27,083 nt of DNA from positions 1 to 27,083 of IMG/VR virus record IMGVR_UViG_3300032132_000755, one strand, 5' to 3'. The DNA comes from a virus. The stretch's first letter is position 1; every line of letters starts with the position of its first letter. Shown here piece by piece: positions 18,478 through 27,008 of the stretch. The notes under the pieces were generated by a model. The model ran no database searches. It was not told the origin of the DNA and was given only the letters and a program-made list of their open reading frames with translations. Position numbers and translations under genes: made by a program.

Positions 18478-19023
18478 ATGACAAATCCAACGATTACCCG
18501 ACAGCCGTTCTGGCTGAACAAGAAACGCATGGCCGAAAGCCTCGGGATTTCGGTTACAGCCTTTGACAAATGGGGCGTCGTGCCGGTCGCAAAGATCGGC
18601 CGAGAGTCGTTTTATGACGTTCGTTCGGTGGTGGATAACCGCCTGCAGCACCAGAGCGGGAAACAACAACTTGGCGGCGACGATATCGACCCTCTCGCTG
18701 AGGCCAAGCTGTTGCAAGAGCGCCTGCGCCTGACCAGAGAGCAGGCCGACGCCCAAGCGATGCGCAACGAGGTTAAGCGCCGCAACCTGGTGCCGGTCGA
18801 TTTCGTGACGTTCGCCCTAAGCCGGATCACCAGTTTGATCGGCTCAACCCTCGACACCGTGCATACCAAGGTCAAGCGCAAGCATCCCGATATCGAGCCT
18901 CGACACCTTGAGGCAGTGCAGCGGGAGGTCGCCGTTACGCGTAACGAAACGGCAAAGCTAAACGAGCGACTGCCGGAGATTCTGAATGAGTTCATTTCCG
19001 CCATGGATGACGACGGAGGCTGA
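18478..19023 (+). CDS. Terminase small subunit (Nu1-like)
   Basis: This 181-aa protein recognises the packaging site and hands DNA to the large terminase subunit. The N-terminal winged HTH (about 10-55, FWLNKKRMAESLGISVTAFDK then ESFYDVRSVVDNR) matches gpNu1/DUF1441-type subunits. A long helical oligomerisation region follows (about 70-175, rich in Glu/Arg/Lys, ending LNERLPEILNEFI), as expected for binding to GpA. The only G-rich element, GGAGG, is about 22 bases from the ATG, so initiation may be weak or structured. It overlaps the large subunit gene by 38 bases. Confidence 0.87.
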   Translation: MTNPTITRQPFWLNKKRMAESLGISVTAFDKWGVVPVAKIGRESFYDVRSVVDNRLQHQSGKQQLGGDDIDPLAEAKLLQERLRLTREQADAQAMRNEVKRRNLVPVDFVTFALSRITSLIGSTLDTVHTKVKRKHPDIEPRHLEAVQREVAVTRNETAKLNERLPEILNEFISAMDDDGG

Positions 19024-21055
19024 CCCGCCATGGCTGAAGCCGCTGGCCGAAGCGATCAAGGTCGGGCTTTCGGCGTTGTACAAAGAGCCGCCCATGACCG
19101 TCGTGGAATGGGCGGACAAGCATTTTTACCTGTCGTCGGAGTCCTCCTATCAGGAGGGGCGATGGACAACGGCGCCGTTTCAGGTGGCCATTCTCAATGC
19201 GATGGGCAATGACCTGATCCGCGAAGTCAACTTCGTGAAGTCGGCCCGTCTCGGTTACACCAAGATGCTGATGGCGTTCATCGGCTACCTGGTGCAGCAC
19301 AAAAAGCGCAATGTGCTGATGTACTGCCCCACCGAGGGTGACGCCGAGGGCGTCATGAAACGCCACATTGAGGGCATGATTCGTGACGTTCCGGTGGTCC
19401 TCGATCTGGCGCCCTGGTACGGCATGAAGCACCGCGATAACACCCTGGAGGCTAAGTGTTTCTCCAACCGCAAAATGCTGTGGTGCTTGGGTGGCAAGGC
19501 GGCGCGCAACTATCGGGAAAAGAGCCCGGACACCGTCATTTACGACGAGCTGTCGAAGTTTGACGAGGATATCGAGGGTGAGGGTGCGCCGACGTTCCTG
19601 GGCGACAAACGCCTAGAGGGCGCCACCTTCAAGAAGTCGATCAGGGGCTCAACGCCGACCGAGGCCGAGAAGTGCCAGATCACCCGTGCCGCCATTGAGT
19701 CGCCACATGACCTGCGGTTCAACATCCAGGCGCCTTGCTGCGGCAACGAGCTGGTTCTGGCGTGGGGTGGCAAAGACGAGCCGTTTGGCATCAAGTGGCG
19801 GCTCAATGACCGTCATGAGGTCGAAGCGGCCTGGTATTTGTGCCCACATTGCCAGGGCGGTACGTTCGAGTATCACGAAATGGTTACGGCGGCCGAGGTA
19901 ACCGGCCGATGGGTCTGCGAACGCTCGGGCATCTGGACGCGGGACAGCATGGAGTGGTTCGACGCTGGTAGAGCGCCGACCGTGACGCCGCGCTCGGTGA
20001 CATTCAGTGTGTGGACCGGTTATTCGACGTTTACCACCTGGGTCGATATCGCGACCGACTTCGTCAAAGTCGGCAACGACCGGGGCAAGCTGAAAACTTT
20101 CGTCAACACCACGCTAGGTGAGGTGTGGGAGGAAAACCTGGCCGAGAAAGTCGACTGGGAACAGCTGCGCGATCGTCGCGAGGTCTACGCTGCCCAGGTG
20201 CCGGCGCGCGCCTTGGTTTTGACAGGGGGTGTCGACACACAAGACGACCGTTACGAGCTTCGGGTGTGGGCGTTCGGCAAGGACGAGGAAAAGTGGCTGG
20301 TTTACCGTCGCGTGTTGACGGGCGACCCGGCCAGTGCCGAGCTGCTGCGACAAGTCGGATTGGAACTGCATCGACAGTTTACCCGCGTCGACGGCACCCA
20401 AATGGGCGTTCTGCGGTGGTGCTGGGACTCCGGCGGCCACCATTCGGAGACGGTGCGGGCGCAAAGCCGCAAGCACGGTTTGCACTGGGTGATCCCGATT
20501 TTCGGGGCCAGCACTTACGGTAAGCCCATCGCCAACTTCCCGCGCAAAAAGGACAAGAAGTCGAAGACCTACCTTACCGAGGTCGGTACCGACAACGCCA
20601 AAGAGGTCATTTACAACCGCCTCAAGCTGCAGCCGGACGGCAATCGTCCGGTACCGGGCCTGATCCACTTTCCGGCCGACGATTCGATCTGCGACGACGA
20701 TGAGCTTAAGCAGCTTACCAGCGAGACCAAGAAATGGGTGCTGGTAAAAGGGCGGCGCGTGTTGCGCTGGGATGCCAGCAAGAAACGAAACGAAGCGCTC
20801 GACTGCCTGGTGTACGCCTTGGCGGCGCTGCGTATCAGTCAAGAGCGTTTCGGCCTCGACCTCGACCTGCTGGCCAGCCAGAACCCGGACACGGGGGTTT
20901 GGGAGGTGCCGGCAGAACCTGCACAGGCGGCGGAGCCGGACGAGCCCCCAGTGCCGGCCGCTTTGCCGCCGCCGGCGCCGGTGGCGCCGCAACCAGACCA
21001 CCAGCCAGCCGCCGGCGGCTGGGTTGATACCGGAGATAACGGATGGCTGAGATAG
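18986..21055 (+). CDS. Terminase large subunit (GpA-like)
   Basis: This 689-aa packaging motor and cos nuclease has the Walker A variant KSARLGYTK (85-93), almost identical to lambda gpA KSARVGYSK, Walker B-like VIYDELSKFD (184-193), a zinc cluster (CC at 251-252, CPHC at 286-289) and the nuclease segment GGVDTQDDRYELRVW (414-428), matching gpA around its catalytic Asp. A Pro/Ala-rich tail (about 630-680) is additional. The start at 18986 has GGAG 7 bases upstream and lies within the small-subunit gene. An in-frame ATG at 19007 is possible. It is membership of the cos-type GpA family that suggests cos rather than headful packaging. Confidence 0.97.
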   Translation: MSSFPPWMTTEADPPWLKPLAEAIKVGLSALYKEPPMTVVEWADKHFYLSSESSYQEGRWTTAPFQVAILNAMGNDLIREVNFVKSARLGYTKMLMAFIGYLVQHKKRNVLMYCPTEGDAEGVMKRHIEGMIRDVPVVLDLAPWYGMKHRDNTLEAKCFSNRKMLWCLGGKAARNYREKSPDTVIYDELSKFDEDIEGEGAPTFLGDKRLEGATFKKSIRGSTPTEAEKCQITRAAIESPHDLRFNIQAPCCGNELVLAWGGKDEPFGIKWRLNDRHEVEAAWYLCPHCQGGTFEYHEMVTAAEVTGRWVCERSGIWTRDSMEWFDAGRAPTVTPRSVTFSVWTGYSTFTTWVDIATDFVKVGNDRGKLKTFVNTTLGEVWEENLAEKVDWEQLRDRREVYAAQVPARALVLTGGVDTQDDRYELRVWAFGKDEEKWLVYRRVLTGDPASAELLRQVGLELHRQFTRVDGTQMGVLRWCWDSGGHHSETVRAQSRKHGLHWVIPIFGASTYGKPIANFPRKKDKKSKTYLTEVGTDNAKEVIYNRLKLQPDGNRPVPGLIHFPADDSICDDDELKQLTSETKKWVLVKGRRVLRWDASKKRNEALDCLVYALAALRISQERFGLDLDLLASQNPDTGVWEVPAEPAQAAEPDEPPVPAALPPPAPVAPQPDHQPAAGGWVDTGDNGWLR

Positions 21056-21270
21056 AGCAAGGCGCCTACACGGCCCGGCAGATGGTCCAGTTTTATATGC
21101 AGGCTGAGGTCGAATTTGTCACCGGCGGCAAAGACGTACAGTTTGGCAATCGTCGAGTCGTCTTCGAGAGCCTGCAGCAAATCATTGCCGGGCGGATGCA
21201 CTGGGAGCGCCGCGCCGCATCTGAGGCGCGCGGGGGGCGTCCGGGCTTTGCCCTGGCGACCTTTAGTTGA
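21043..21270 (+). CDS. Head-tail joining protein gpW
   Basis: This 75-aa protein begins MAEIEQGAYTARQMVQFYMQ. It has the gpW pattern (ARQM...AEVEFVTGGKDVQFGNRRVVF...LQQIIA), including the beta-hairpin with GG between two helices. In lambda gpW plugs the portal after packaging and starts the neck. Its start lies within the terminase gene (13-base overlap), and its stop overlaps the TTG near the portal start. It is slightly longer than lambda gpW (68 aa) because of an Arg/Gly-rich tail. Confidence 0.9.
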   Translation: MAEIEQGAYTARQMVQFYMQAEVEFVTGGKDVQFGNRRVVFESLQQIIAGRMHWERRAASEARGGRPGFALATFS

Positions 21271-21275
21271 GCGGC

Positions 21276-22820
21276 ATGAACCTGCTGGACAGGGCGCTTG
21301 CGCCGCTGTTTCCGGGCATGGTGGCTGAGCGCTTGAGGGCGCGTAACGTGATCATGGCGTTTGAAGCCGCCAAGCCAACACGGACCCACAAGGCCAAAAA
21401 GCAGAACGGCAGCGCTGACCGTTCGCTGAATCACACGCTCAAGTCCATGCGCGAGCAGTGCCGCAAACTGGACGAGGATCACGACATTGTCACCGGGCTG
21501 TTTGATCGCCTGGAGGAGCGCGTGGTGGGCGGTTCGGGTATCGCGGTTGAGCCGATCCCCCTGCACCTGGATGGCACAGTGCACCGCGAGTTCGCGGCCG
21601 CTATCAATTCGCTGTGGGGGGAGTGGTCGCTAAAGCCCGAGGCCTCTGGCGAACTGACCCGGCCGCAGATGGAGCGCCTGGTGTGCCGCAGCTGGCTGCG
21701 AGATGGCGAGGCGCTTGCCCAGGAACTGATGGGCAAAGTGCCGAACTATCAGTATCTGCACGGCGTGCCTTACGCCTTGGAGCTGCTGGAGGCGGATTAT
21801 CTGCCGGTCGAATACACCGACGACTCCAAGGGCATCGTCCAGGGCATCGAGCGCAACGGGTGGCGTCGCGTGCAGGCTTACCACCTGTACAAGGCGCACC
21901 CTGCAGGGCTGCGCGGCACCTTGGCGCAAAACACCAAGCGCGTGCCAGCTGAGCAGGTGATTCACGTTGCCTACCGCAAGCGCATTGGCCAAAGCCGTGG
22001 CCAGCCGCTCCTGCACGCGGTCCTGATCCGCCTGGCGGATATCAAGGACTACGAGGAAAGCGAGCGGGTGGCGGCGCGGATCAGTGCGGCGCTGGCCATG
22101 TACATCAAGAAAGGCACCCCTGACGACTATGTGCCGGCTGGCCCTGGTGAAACGCGGGCCGAGCGAACATTCCCTATTGCGCCTGGCGTAGTGGTCGACA
22201 CCCTGTTGCCGGGTGAAGACGTGGGCATGATCGAAAGCAACCGGCCGAACCCGTTCCTTGAGGGGTTCCGCAATGGGCAGCTCAAAGCTGTAGCGGCCGG
22301 TACACGCGGCACCTATTCCAGCGTGGCGCGCAGCTACGACGGTACGTATTCGGCGCAACGCCAGGAGCTGGTCGAGGGCCAGCTGGGTTACGACCTGCTG
22401 CAGCATGAGTTCATCGACTACTGGTGCCGCCGTGTGTACCGCAACTGGCTGCGCATGGCGATCCTGAGCGGGCAGCTAAAGGTGCCGCCAGACGTGGACC
22501 CTCGGACGATATATGGCGCGTTCTATCAAGGGCCTGTGATGCCGTGGATCAACCCGGTGCACGAGGCTGACGCCTGGGAAACGCTGATCAAGATCGGTGG
22601 TGCTGACGAGGCGGAAATGGCCCGCTCGCGTGGCCGCAACCCGTCCGAGCTTAAGGCGTCTCGCAAGTCCGAGATTGCCGCCAACCGGGCAGACGATCTG
22701 GTGTTCAGTTCGGATGCCTACCACGAGTATTACGGGAGAAACCAACCCAATGAGCAAACGAAGAAAGCGGGCAAGGCTGCCCGTCCTGGGGCCGCGCGGG
22801 GCGGTGGCGACGACGGCTGA
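21276..22820 (+). CDS. Portal protein (lambda gpB family)
   Basis: This 514-aa portal forms the dodecameric ring through which DNA enters and leaves the capsid. The N-terminus (LLDRALAPLFPGMVAERLRARN) and blocks such as LNHTLKSMREQCRKLDEDHDIVTGLFDRLEERVVGG and the wing/stem region match lambda-family portals. A TTG at 21267 overlaps the gpW stop, but I prefer the ATG at 21276. The ribosome site is weak for both, and translation is probably coupled. The C-terminus ends in a short basic and Gly-rich tail (KKAGKAARPGAARGGG). The next gene starts inside it. Confidence 0.95.
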   Translation: MNLLDRALAPLFPGMVAERLRARNVIMAFEAAKPTRTHKAKKQNGSADRSLNHTLKSMREQCRKLDEDHDIVTGLFDRLEERVVGGSGIAVEPIPLHLDGTVHREFAAAINSLWGEWSLKPEASGELTRPQMERLVCRSWLRDGEALAQELMGKVPNYQYLHGVPYALELLEADYLPVEYTDDSKGIVQGIERNGWRRVQAYHLYKAHPAGLRGTLAQNTKRVPAEQVIHVAYRKRIGQSRGQPLLHAVLIRLADIKDYEESERVAARISAALAMYIKKGTPDDYVPAGPGETRAERTFPIAPGVVVDTLLPGEDVGMIESNRPNPFLEGFRNGQLKAVAAGTRGTYSSVARSYDGTYSAQRQELVEGQLGYDLLQHEFIDYWCRRVYRNWLRMAILSGQLKVPPDVDPRTIYGAFYQGPVMPWINPVHEADAWETLIKIGGADEAEMARSRGRNPSELKASRKSEIAANRADDLVFSSDAYHEYYGRNQPNEQTKKAGKAARPGAARGGGDDG

Positions 22821-24837
22821 AACGGCCGCCTCCCAGACCTGGTACACGCTGCGCGCGTCCAGTCAGCGCGGCGTGGTTGACCTGATGCTGTACGGCGAAA
22901 TTGGCGCTTGGGGTATCTCGGCCAACCAGTTCGCCCGCGATCTGAAAGCCCTCGGTGACGTGTCACAGATCAATTTGCACGTTCACTCCCCAGGCGGGGA
23001 CGTGTTCGAGGGTATGGCCATGTACAACCTCCTGCGCAACCACCCGGCGCGCGTGGAGGGCACTGTGGACGGCCTGGCCGCTTCCATGGGGAGCGTGATC
23101 CTGATGGCTTCCAACGTTATCCGCATCCCCGAAAACGCCATGATCATGGTGCACAAGCCCTGGGGCATCCAGGGCGGTGACGCGGACGAAATGCGCCGAT
23201 ACGCCGACCTGCTGGACAAGGTCGAGGATTCCCTGGTGGCGGCGTACACCAACAAGACCGGCAAGACCGCCGACGAGGTCAAGGAGCTGCTTTCCGCTGA
23301 AACGTGGATGACCGGCGCCGAGGCTGTCGAGCTGGGCTTTGCCGATGAATTGGTGGGGGCGTTGGATGCCTTCGCCGCTCTCAACTCTCAACGCATGCAG
23401 GAGTACACCAACATGCCCACCGCTGCACAACCGATGTTCGCCCCGCGCGGTCAAACCCAGCCACCGGCGCCGGTGAACCAGCCGACCCCGCCGGTCAATC
23501 AGCCGACCCAGCCCCCGGCGAACGAAACCCCGGCGCAGATCGAGGCCCGCGTGCTGCAGGCCGAAGCCAACCGCCGTACCAGTATCACCGCCGCGTTTGC
23601 CATGTTCCCCACCGTCGAGGGTGCGGCAGCCCTTCGTGACGAGTGCCTGAACGACACCAATTGCAGCGTAGAGTCGGCCAACGCCAAGCTGCTGGCCCAT
23701 ATGGGCAAGTCGACCACCCCAACCGGCAGCCAGGCGCCCGGCCAGCACGGCCATATTTCCAACGGCAACCTGGTGGGCGACTCGGTGCGCGCTGCCTTGG
23801 CCGGCCGAGTTGGCCAGGCCGAGAACGAGGCAGACAACGCCTATAACCACATGAGCCTCAAGGAACTGGCCCGCGCCTCGCTGACGGATCGGGGCCTTCT
23901 GGTGGCTTCGCTGAATCCCATGCAGATGGTCGGTATGGCCTTCACCCATGACGCCAGCGACTTTGGCAATATCCTGATCGACATTGCCGGCGCCTCGGTG
24001 CTGGCTGGCTGGGACGAGGCGCCGGAAACCTTCCACCTGTGGACCAAGCGCGGCCGCCTGAGCGACTTCCGCACCGCCAAGCGTGTAGGCATGGGGTCGT
24101 TCCCGAGCCTGCGTGAAGTGCGCCCAGGTGCTGAGTACAAGTACATCACCACCGGCGACCGTGGCGAAACCATCAGCCTGGCGACCTACGGTGAACTGTT
24201 CTCGATCACCCGTCAGGCCATCATCAACGACGACCTCGATATGCTGAGCAGCGTGCCCTACAACATGGGGCTGGCTGCACGCGGCACTATCGGCGACCTG
24301 GTCTATGCGGTCCTGGTCGACAACAAGCCGATGAGCGACAAGAAAGCGCTGTTCCATGTCGACCGCAAAAACCTGTTCACCGGTGCCGGCTCGGCACTGT
24401 CGATTGAGTCGATGATTGCCGCCAAGAACGCCATGGCCACGCAAAAGGCGCAGGTTGAGGGTGGAAAAGCCCGCACCCTGAACATTCGCCCGGCTTTCCT
24501 GTTGTGCCCTGTGGCCCTGGAAGACCGCGCCAAGCAGCTGATCCGCTCTGCCTCGGTACCCGGCGCTGACGTAAACGCCGGCGTCGATAACCCGATTCGC
24601 AACTTCGCCGAGGTGATCGCCGAGCCGCGTCTGGACGATGACTCGGCCAAGACCTGGTACCTCGCGGCGGCGCAGGGGCGCGACACTATCGAAGTGTCGT
24701 ACCTGGATGGCGTCGACAAGCCGTATATGGAGCAGCAAGAAGGTTTCGGCGTCGACGGCGTGGCTACCAAGGTGCGGATCGACGCCGGCGTTGCTGCGCT
24801 GGATTCGCGCGGCCTCAACAAGTCTGTCGGCGCGTAA
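22750..24837 (+). CDS. ClpP-like prohead protease / major capsid fusion
   Basis: This 695-aa fusion joins a ClpP/S49-like serine protease (about 28-215; GLAASMGS with Ser112, MVHKPWG with His135, oxyanion-loop HSPGGD) to a Mu-type or T-type major capsid domain (about 330-695) via a Pro/Gln/Thr-rich linker (about 228-262). The protease should cut scaffold and free mature capsid subunits. GGGAG precedes the ATG at 22750, inside the portal 3' end. An internal ribosome site AGGAG (23399-23403) lies 9 bases before an in-frame ATG at 23413 (Met222), exactly at the protease/linker boundary, so a second, 474-aa capsid-only product is possible. NCBI annotates this architecture by name in several phages. 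Fusion versus separate genes varies between relatives. Confidence 0.95.
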   Translation: MSKRRKRARLPVLGPRGAVATTAETAASQTWYTLRASSQRGVVDLMLYGEIGAWGISANQFARDLKALGDVSQINLHVHSPGGDVFEGMAMYNLLRNHPARVEGTVDGLAASMGSVILMASNVIRIPENAMIMVHKPWGIQGGDADEMRRYADLLDKVEDSLVAAYTNKTGKTADEVKELLSAETWMTGAEAVELGFADELVGALDAFAALNSQRMQEYTNMPTAAQPMFAPRGQTQPPAPVNQPTPPVNQPTQPPANETPAQIEARVLQAEANRRTSITAAFAMFPTVEGAAALRDECLNDTNCSVESANAKLLAHMGKSTTPTGSQAPGQHGHISNGNLVGDSVRAALAGRVGQAENEADNAYNHMSLKELARASLTDRGLLVASLNPMQMVGMAFTHDASDFGNILIDIAGASVLAGWDEAPETFHLWTKRGRLSDFRTAKRVGMGSFPSLREVRPGAEYKYITTGDRGETISLATYGELFSITRQAIINDDLDMLSSVPYNMGLAARGTIGDLVYAVLVDNKPMSDKKALFHVDRKNLFTGAGSALSIESMIAAKNAMATQKAQVEGGKARTLNIRPAFLLCPVALEDRAKQLIRSASVPGADVNAGVDNPIRNFAEVIAEPRLDDDSAKTWYLAAAQGRDTIEVSYLDGVDKPYMEQQEGFGVDGVATKVRIDAGVAALDSRGLNKSVGA

Positions 24838-24856
24838 CCGCGGATCACCCCCAAGC

Positions 24857-24884
24857 ACCCCGCCTATGCGGGGTTTGTTGTTTC
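24857..24884 (+). terminator. Terminator after the capsid gene
   Basis: ACCCCGC-CTAT-GCGGGGT (24857-24874) followed by TTTGTTGTTT is an intrinsic terminator or transcript-level attenuator within the head operon. It could raise capsid mRNA relative to the downstream genes. Confidence 0.8.
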
Positions 24885-24897
24885 TGGACAGGAGAAA

Positions 24898-25218
24898 ATG
24901 GCCATGGCCAAGAACTATGTACAGGGTGGCGGCAGCATCAGTCTGCCGGCCCCCACCGGCGGCTCGGTTGCCGGCATTCCCCAGGTGATCGACAGTCTCG
25001 CGGTAATGCCGTTGCAATCCGGCCCTAAAGGTACGCCCATTACCTACCGTACCTGCGACGTGTGGCGAGTGCCGTCGACGCCGGGACTCAAGGTCGGCGC
25101 CAAGGTAAGCGTACTCAACGGCACCCTGGTGGCCGACGGCACCCCGGACTCGAAGCCCTACGGCAAGCAGCTGAGCGACACCGTCGACGGCTTCGCCGAC
25201 GTGCTGATTGTGCAGTAA
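24898..25218 (+). CDS. DUF2190-like capsid decoration protein
   Basis: This 106-aa protein begins MAMAKNYVQGGGSISLPAPT. The short all-beta pattern with GG-rich N-terminus and VVEGLVKGD-like turns fits the DUF2190/decoration family that trimerises on capsids. It lies directly after the capsid gene, in the lambda gpD position. AGGAG precedes the first ATG at 3-4 bases and the second (24904) at about 9 bases, so initiation may be at either. A terminator-like hairpin precedes it. Confidence 0.75.
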   Translation: MAMAKNYVQGGGSISLPAPTGGSVAGIPQVIDSLAVMPLQSGPKGTPITYRTCDVWRVPSTPGLKVGAKVSVLNGTLVADGTPDSKPYGKQLSDTVDGFADVLIVQ

Positions 25219-25586
25219 TGGCCCGCCCGAGCTTTCGCGAGCGCATGGCTTTCCGTACAGGGCGAATCCTCGAGCGGGTAGGCGATAGCGCAACGCTTGA
25301 AGATGGCAGCAAGGTGCTGGGCGTATTTAGCAACCCGGCCCTTGATCCCCAGTTGGGCAGCAAGCGCATGGCCAAGGGCGTCGACGCGGCCGAGCTGGAC
25401 GAGCCACGGTTTACGGTGCTGTCGGCCATCGCTGAGCGTTTGCCCAGGGGGGCAGCCCTGACCGTCGAGCTACCAGCCCATGAGGGCGGTGGCCCTTACA
25501 CCGTGGTGCGGCCCGAGCCTACCGGCGACGGCATGGTTGCCCTGGTGCTGGAGGTGAAGCATGCAAGAACCGCCGATATCTTCTGA
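25218..25586 (+). CDS. Head-tail joining protein (lambda FII-like)
   Basis: This 122-aa protein begins MARPSFRERMAFRTGRILERVGDSATL. It has beta-rich blocks (GVFSNPALDP, LPRGAALTVELP, YTVVRPEPTG) resembling lambda gpFII, which joins the head to the tail, and lies in the same order relative to capsid and decoration genes. The start overlaps the previous stop (TAATG). Its last 26 bases overlap the next gene. The resemblance is by pattern and position. Confidence 0.7.
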   Translation: MARPSFRERMAFRTGRILERVGDSATLEDGSKVLGVFSNPALDPQLGSKRMAKGVDAAELDEPRFTVLSAIAERLPRGAALTVELPAHEGGGPYTVVRPEPTGDGMVALVLEVKHARTADIF

Positions 25587-26127
25587 TGACCCGCCGGTGA
25601 TCCCCAGCGAGTTAAAGCAGTTGCATGACGCGATGACTGCCACCCTGCAGGCGAATCTCCCGCAGTTTCAGCTGATCGAGGCTTACCCCAAGCTGATCAA
25701 AGAGGGCATGAAGCTGCCGGCGTTGCTGTTCGCGGCGACCAACTTTGCCCCCGGCGATGATCCGGGCGACGGGCGCCTGTGCCTCAAGGTGACGTTTGAG
25801 GCGCTGGTTATGCTGGAGTCCAGCCGTGCCTTGGCGCCGCTGCAGGCGGCCGTTCTGGCCAGCAAGCTGATGCAGCAATTGCGCCTGCAGTATTGGGATA
25901 TGGATTTCGTCGGCCCGACCGAAAACGTGGAAGCCATGCCGGCGGAGTTCGCTCCCCAGTTGGCCCGCTGCGTAGGCTGGGCGGTGCAATGGCAGCAGGA
26001 CGTTTACCTGGGTGAAACCGAATGGCCCTGGGAGAACGAGCCGCCGGGCTCGCTGGTGTTCGCCTTCGATCCTGATAGTGGTCCCGGTAACGAGGGCCAG
26101 TATCGCGAGCCGGAGGCCTTGGCATGA
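25561..26127 (+). CDS. Tail-terminator-like protein
   Basis: This 188-aa protein has a helical/beta mix with a basic start and acidic C-terminus, including LKQLHDAMTATLQANLP and FEALVMLESSRALAPLQAAVLASKLMQQLRL. It resembles phage tail terminator/completion proteins that sit between the head-tail joiner and baseplate genes. GGAGGTG lies 6 bases before the ATG, and the last four bases overlap the next start (ATGA). Tail tube or sheath genes do not lie between it and the spike, so they may be further right. Assignment is by position and general pattern. Confidence 0.55.
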   Translation: MQEPPISSDDPPVIPSELKQLHDAMTATLQANLPQFQLIEAYPKLIKEGMKLPALLFAATNFAPGDDPGDGRLCLKVTFEALVMLESSRALAPLQAAVLASKLMQQLRLQYWDMDFVGPTENVEAMPAEFAPQLARCVGWAVQWQQDVYLGETEWPWENEPPGSLVFAFDPDSGPGNEGQYREPEALA

Positions 26128-26726
26128 GTTACGCCGCGGCCCAGTTGGACCGCATGCTAGCCGGCCTGGTGATCCCCTGTTACGTCGTGGGGGTGGATCT
26201 GGTGGCCGCCAAGGTGCGGGTCACCGATGGCGGCGATTGGACCAGTGCCTGGGTGCGCTGGCATGCCATCGCCGCCGGTAAGGCGCGCCACTGGCGTGCG
26301 CCGAGCATGGGCGAGCAGGGCGCGCTGGTGAGCCCTAGCGGCGAGCCTGCGCAGGGTACGTTCATTCCTGGTTTGTATGGCAATGCCGGCGCCCAGCCGG
26401 ACAACCGCGACCATGTCGAGGTGTGGCGTTTCGATGATGGCGGTTCCCTGGTCTACGACTGGGCGGCCAATAGCTACACCATCAAGCTGCCCACCGGCAC
26501 GGTCAACATCGAGGTCGGTGGCAGTAAGGCAGTGCTGACCGACAACGCAATCACCGCCAAGTCTACCGCGATCAGCGCCGAGGCCGAGAGCATCACGGCT
26601 AAGGCAACCCAGATCACCCTGCAGGGTGCTGTCCAGATCGACGGAGCGTTACGCGTAACGGGCGACATTCTCGGCCTCGGGAAAATCATCGACACCGGCG
26701 GCAATACCGCCAACCACAAACACTGA
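26124..26726 (+). CDS. Baseplate assembly / spike protein gpV
   Basis: This 200-aa protein is a P2 gpV / Mu gp45-type membrane-piercing spike: an N-terminal OB-fold (about 15-95, IPCYVVGVDLVAAKVRVTDG to LVSPSGEP and FIPGLYG) followed by a beta-helical stalk with NIEVGGSKAVLTDN repeat-like segments and a C-terminal tip ending in HKH, which fits the HxH iron-binding tip of P2 spikes. It points to a contractile (myovirus) tail on a lambda-like head. A start of MSYAAAQLDRMLAGL overlaps the previous stop by ATGA. Confidence 0.9.
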   Translation: MSYAAAQLDRMLAGLVIPCYVVGVDLVAAKVRVTDGGDWTSAWVRWHAIAAGKARHWRAPSMGEQGALVSPSGEPAQGTFIPGLYGNAGAQPDNRDHVEVWRFDDGGSLVYDWAANSYTIKLPTGTVNIEVGGSKAVLTDNAITAKSTAISAEAESITAKATQITLQGAVQIDGALRVTGDILGLGKIIDTGGNTANHKH

Positions 26727-26727
26727 C

Positions 26728-26754
26728 AGCCCGCTCTCGCGGGCTTTGTCTTTT
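26728..26754 (+). terminator. Terminator-like hairpin after the spike gene
   Basis: AGCCCGC-TCTC-GCGGGCT (26728-26745) followed by TTGTCTTTT. It is inside the tail operon, so it is presumably an attenuator that Q-modified polymerase reads through. Confidence 0.75.
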
Positions 26755-26769
26755 CTGGAGCATGACTTT

Positions 26770-27006
26770 ATGGCAGTCAAGAAAACCGCCGCGACTGATG
26801 TGGCAGCGGATGCGGGCGAGCCCGCAGCAGTACCTAGCGTGACCTTTGCCGACCGCGCCTACACCTCGCGCTCGCTGTTCCTGCAGGCCGGTGACGACCT
26901 GCGCGAGTTAAAGGTGCTGGCCGGCCGCGTGACCGTCCAGGCCGACGACGACGAGGCGCTGGCGTTCCTGGGCGGTCACGCCGACCTGCAGCGCTTGGAC
27001 GGCTAA
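26770..27006 (+). CDS. Small unknown tail-operon protein, 78 aa
   Basis: This short acidic protein begins MAVKKTAATDVAADAGEPAAVP. It is Ala/Asp-rich at the N-terminus, then has a compact C-terminal half (SLFLQAGDDLRELKVLAGRVTVQADDDEALAFL). GGAG lies about 11 bases upstream of the ATG; an earlier ATG at 26746 lies in the terminator stem region and is less likely. It sits between the spike and the next baseplate gene. No family was recognised. Confidence 0.65.
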   Translation: MAVKKTAATDVAADAGEPAAVPSVTFADRAYTSRSLFLQAGDDLRELKVLAGRVTVQADDDEALAFLGGHADLQRLDG

Positions 27007-27008
27007 CC

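Noticed and set aside
22963-25293. 776-codon minus-strand frame opposite the capsid genes
   Set aside because: It is a GC-driven antisense frame. The plus strand carries the clear protease, capsid and decoration proteins.
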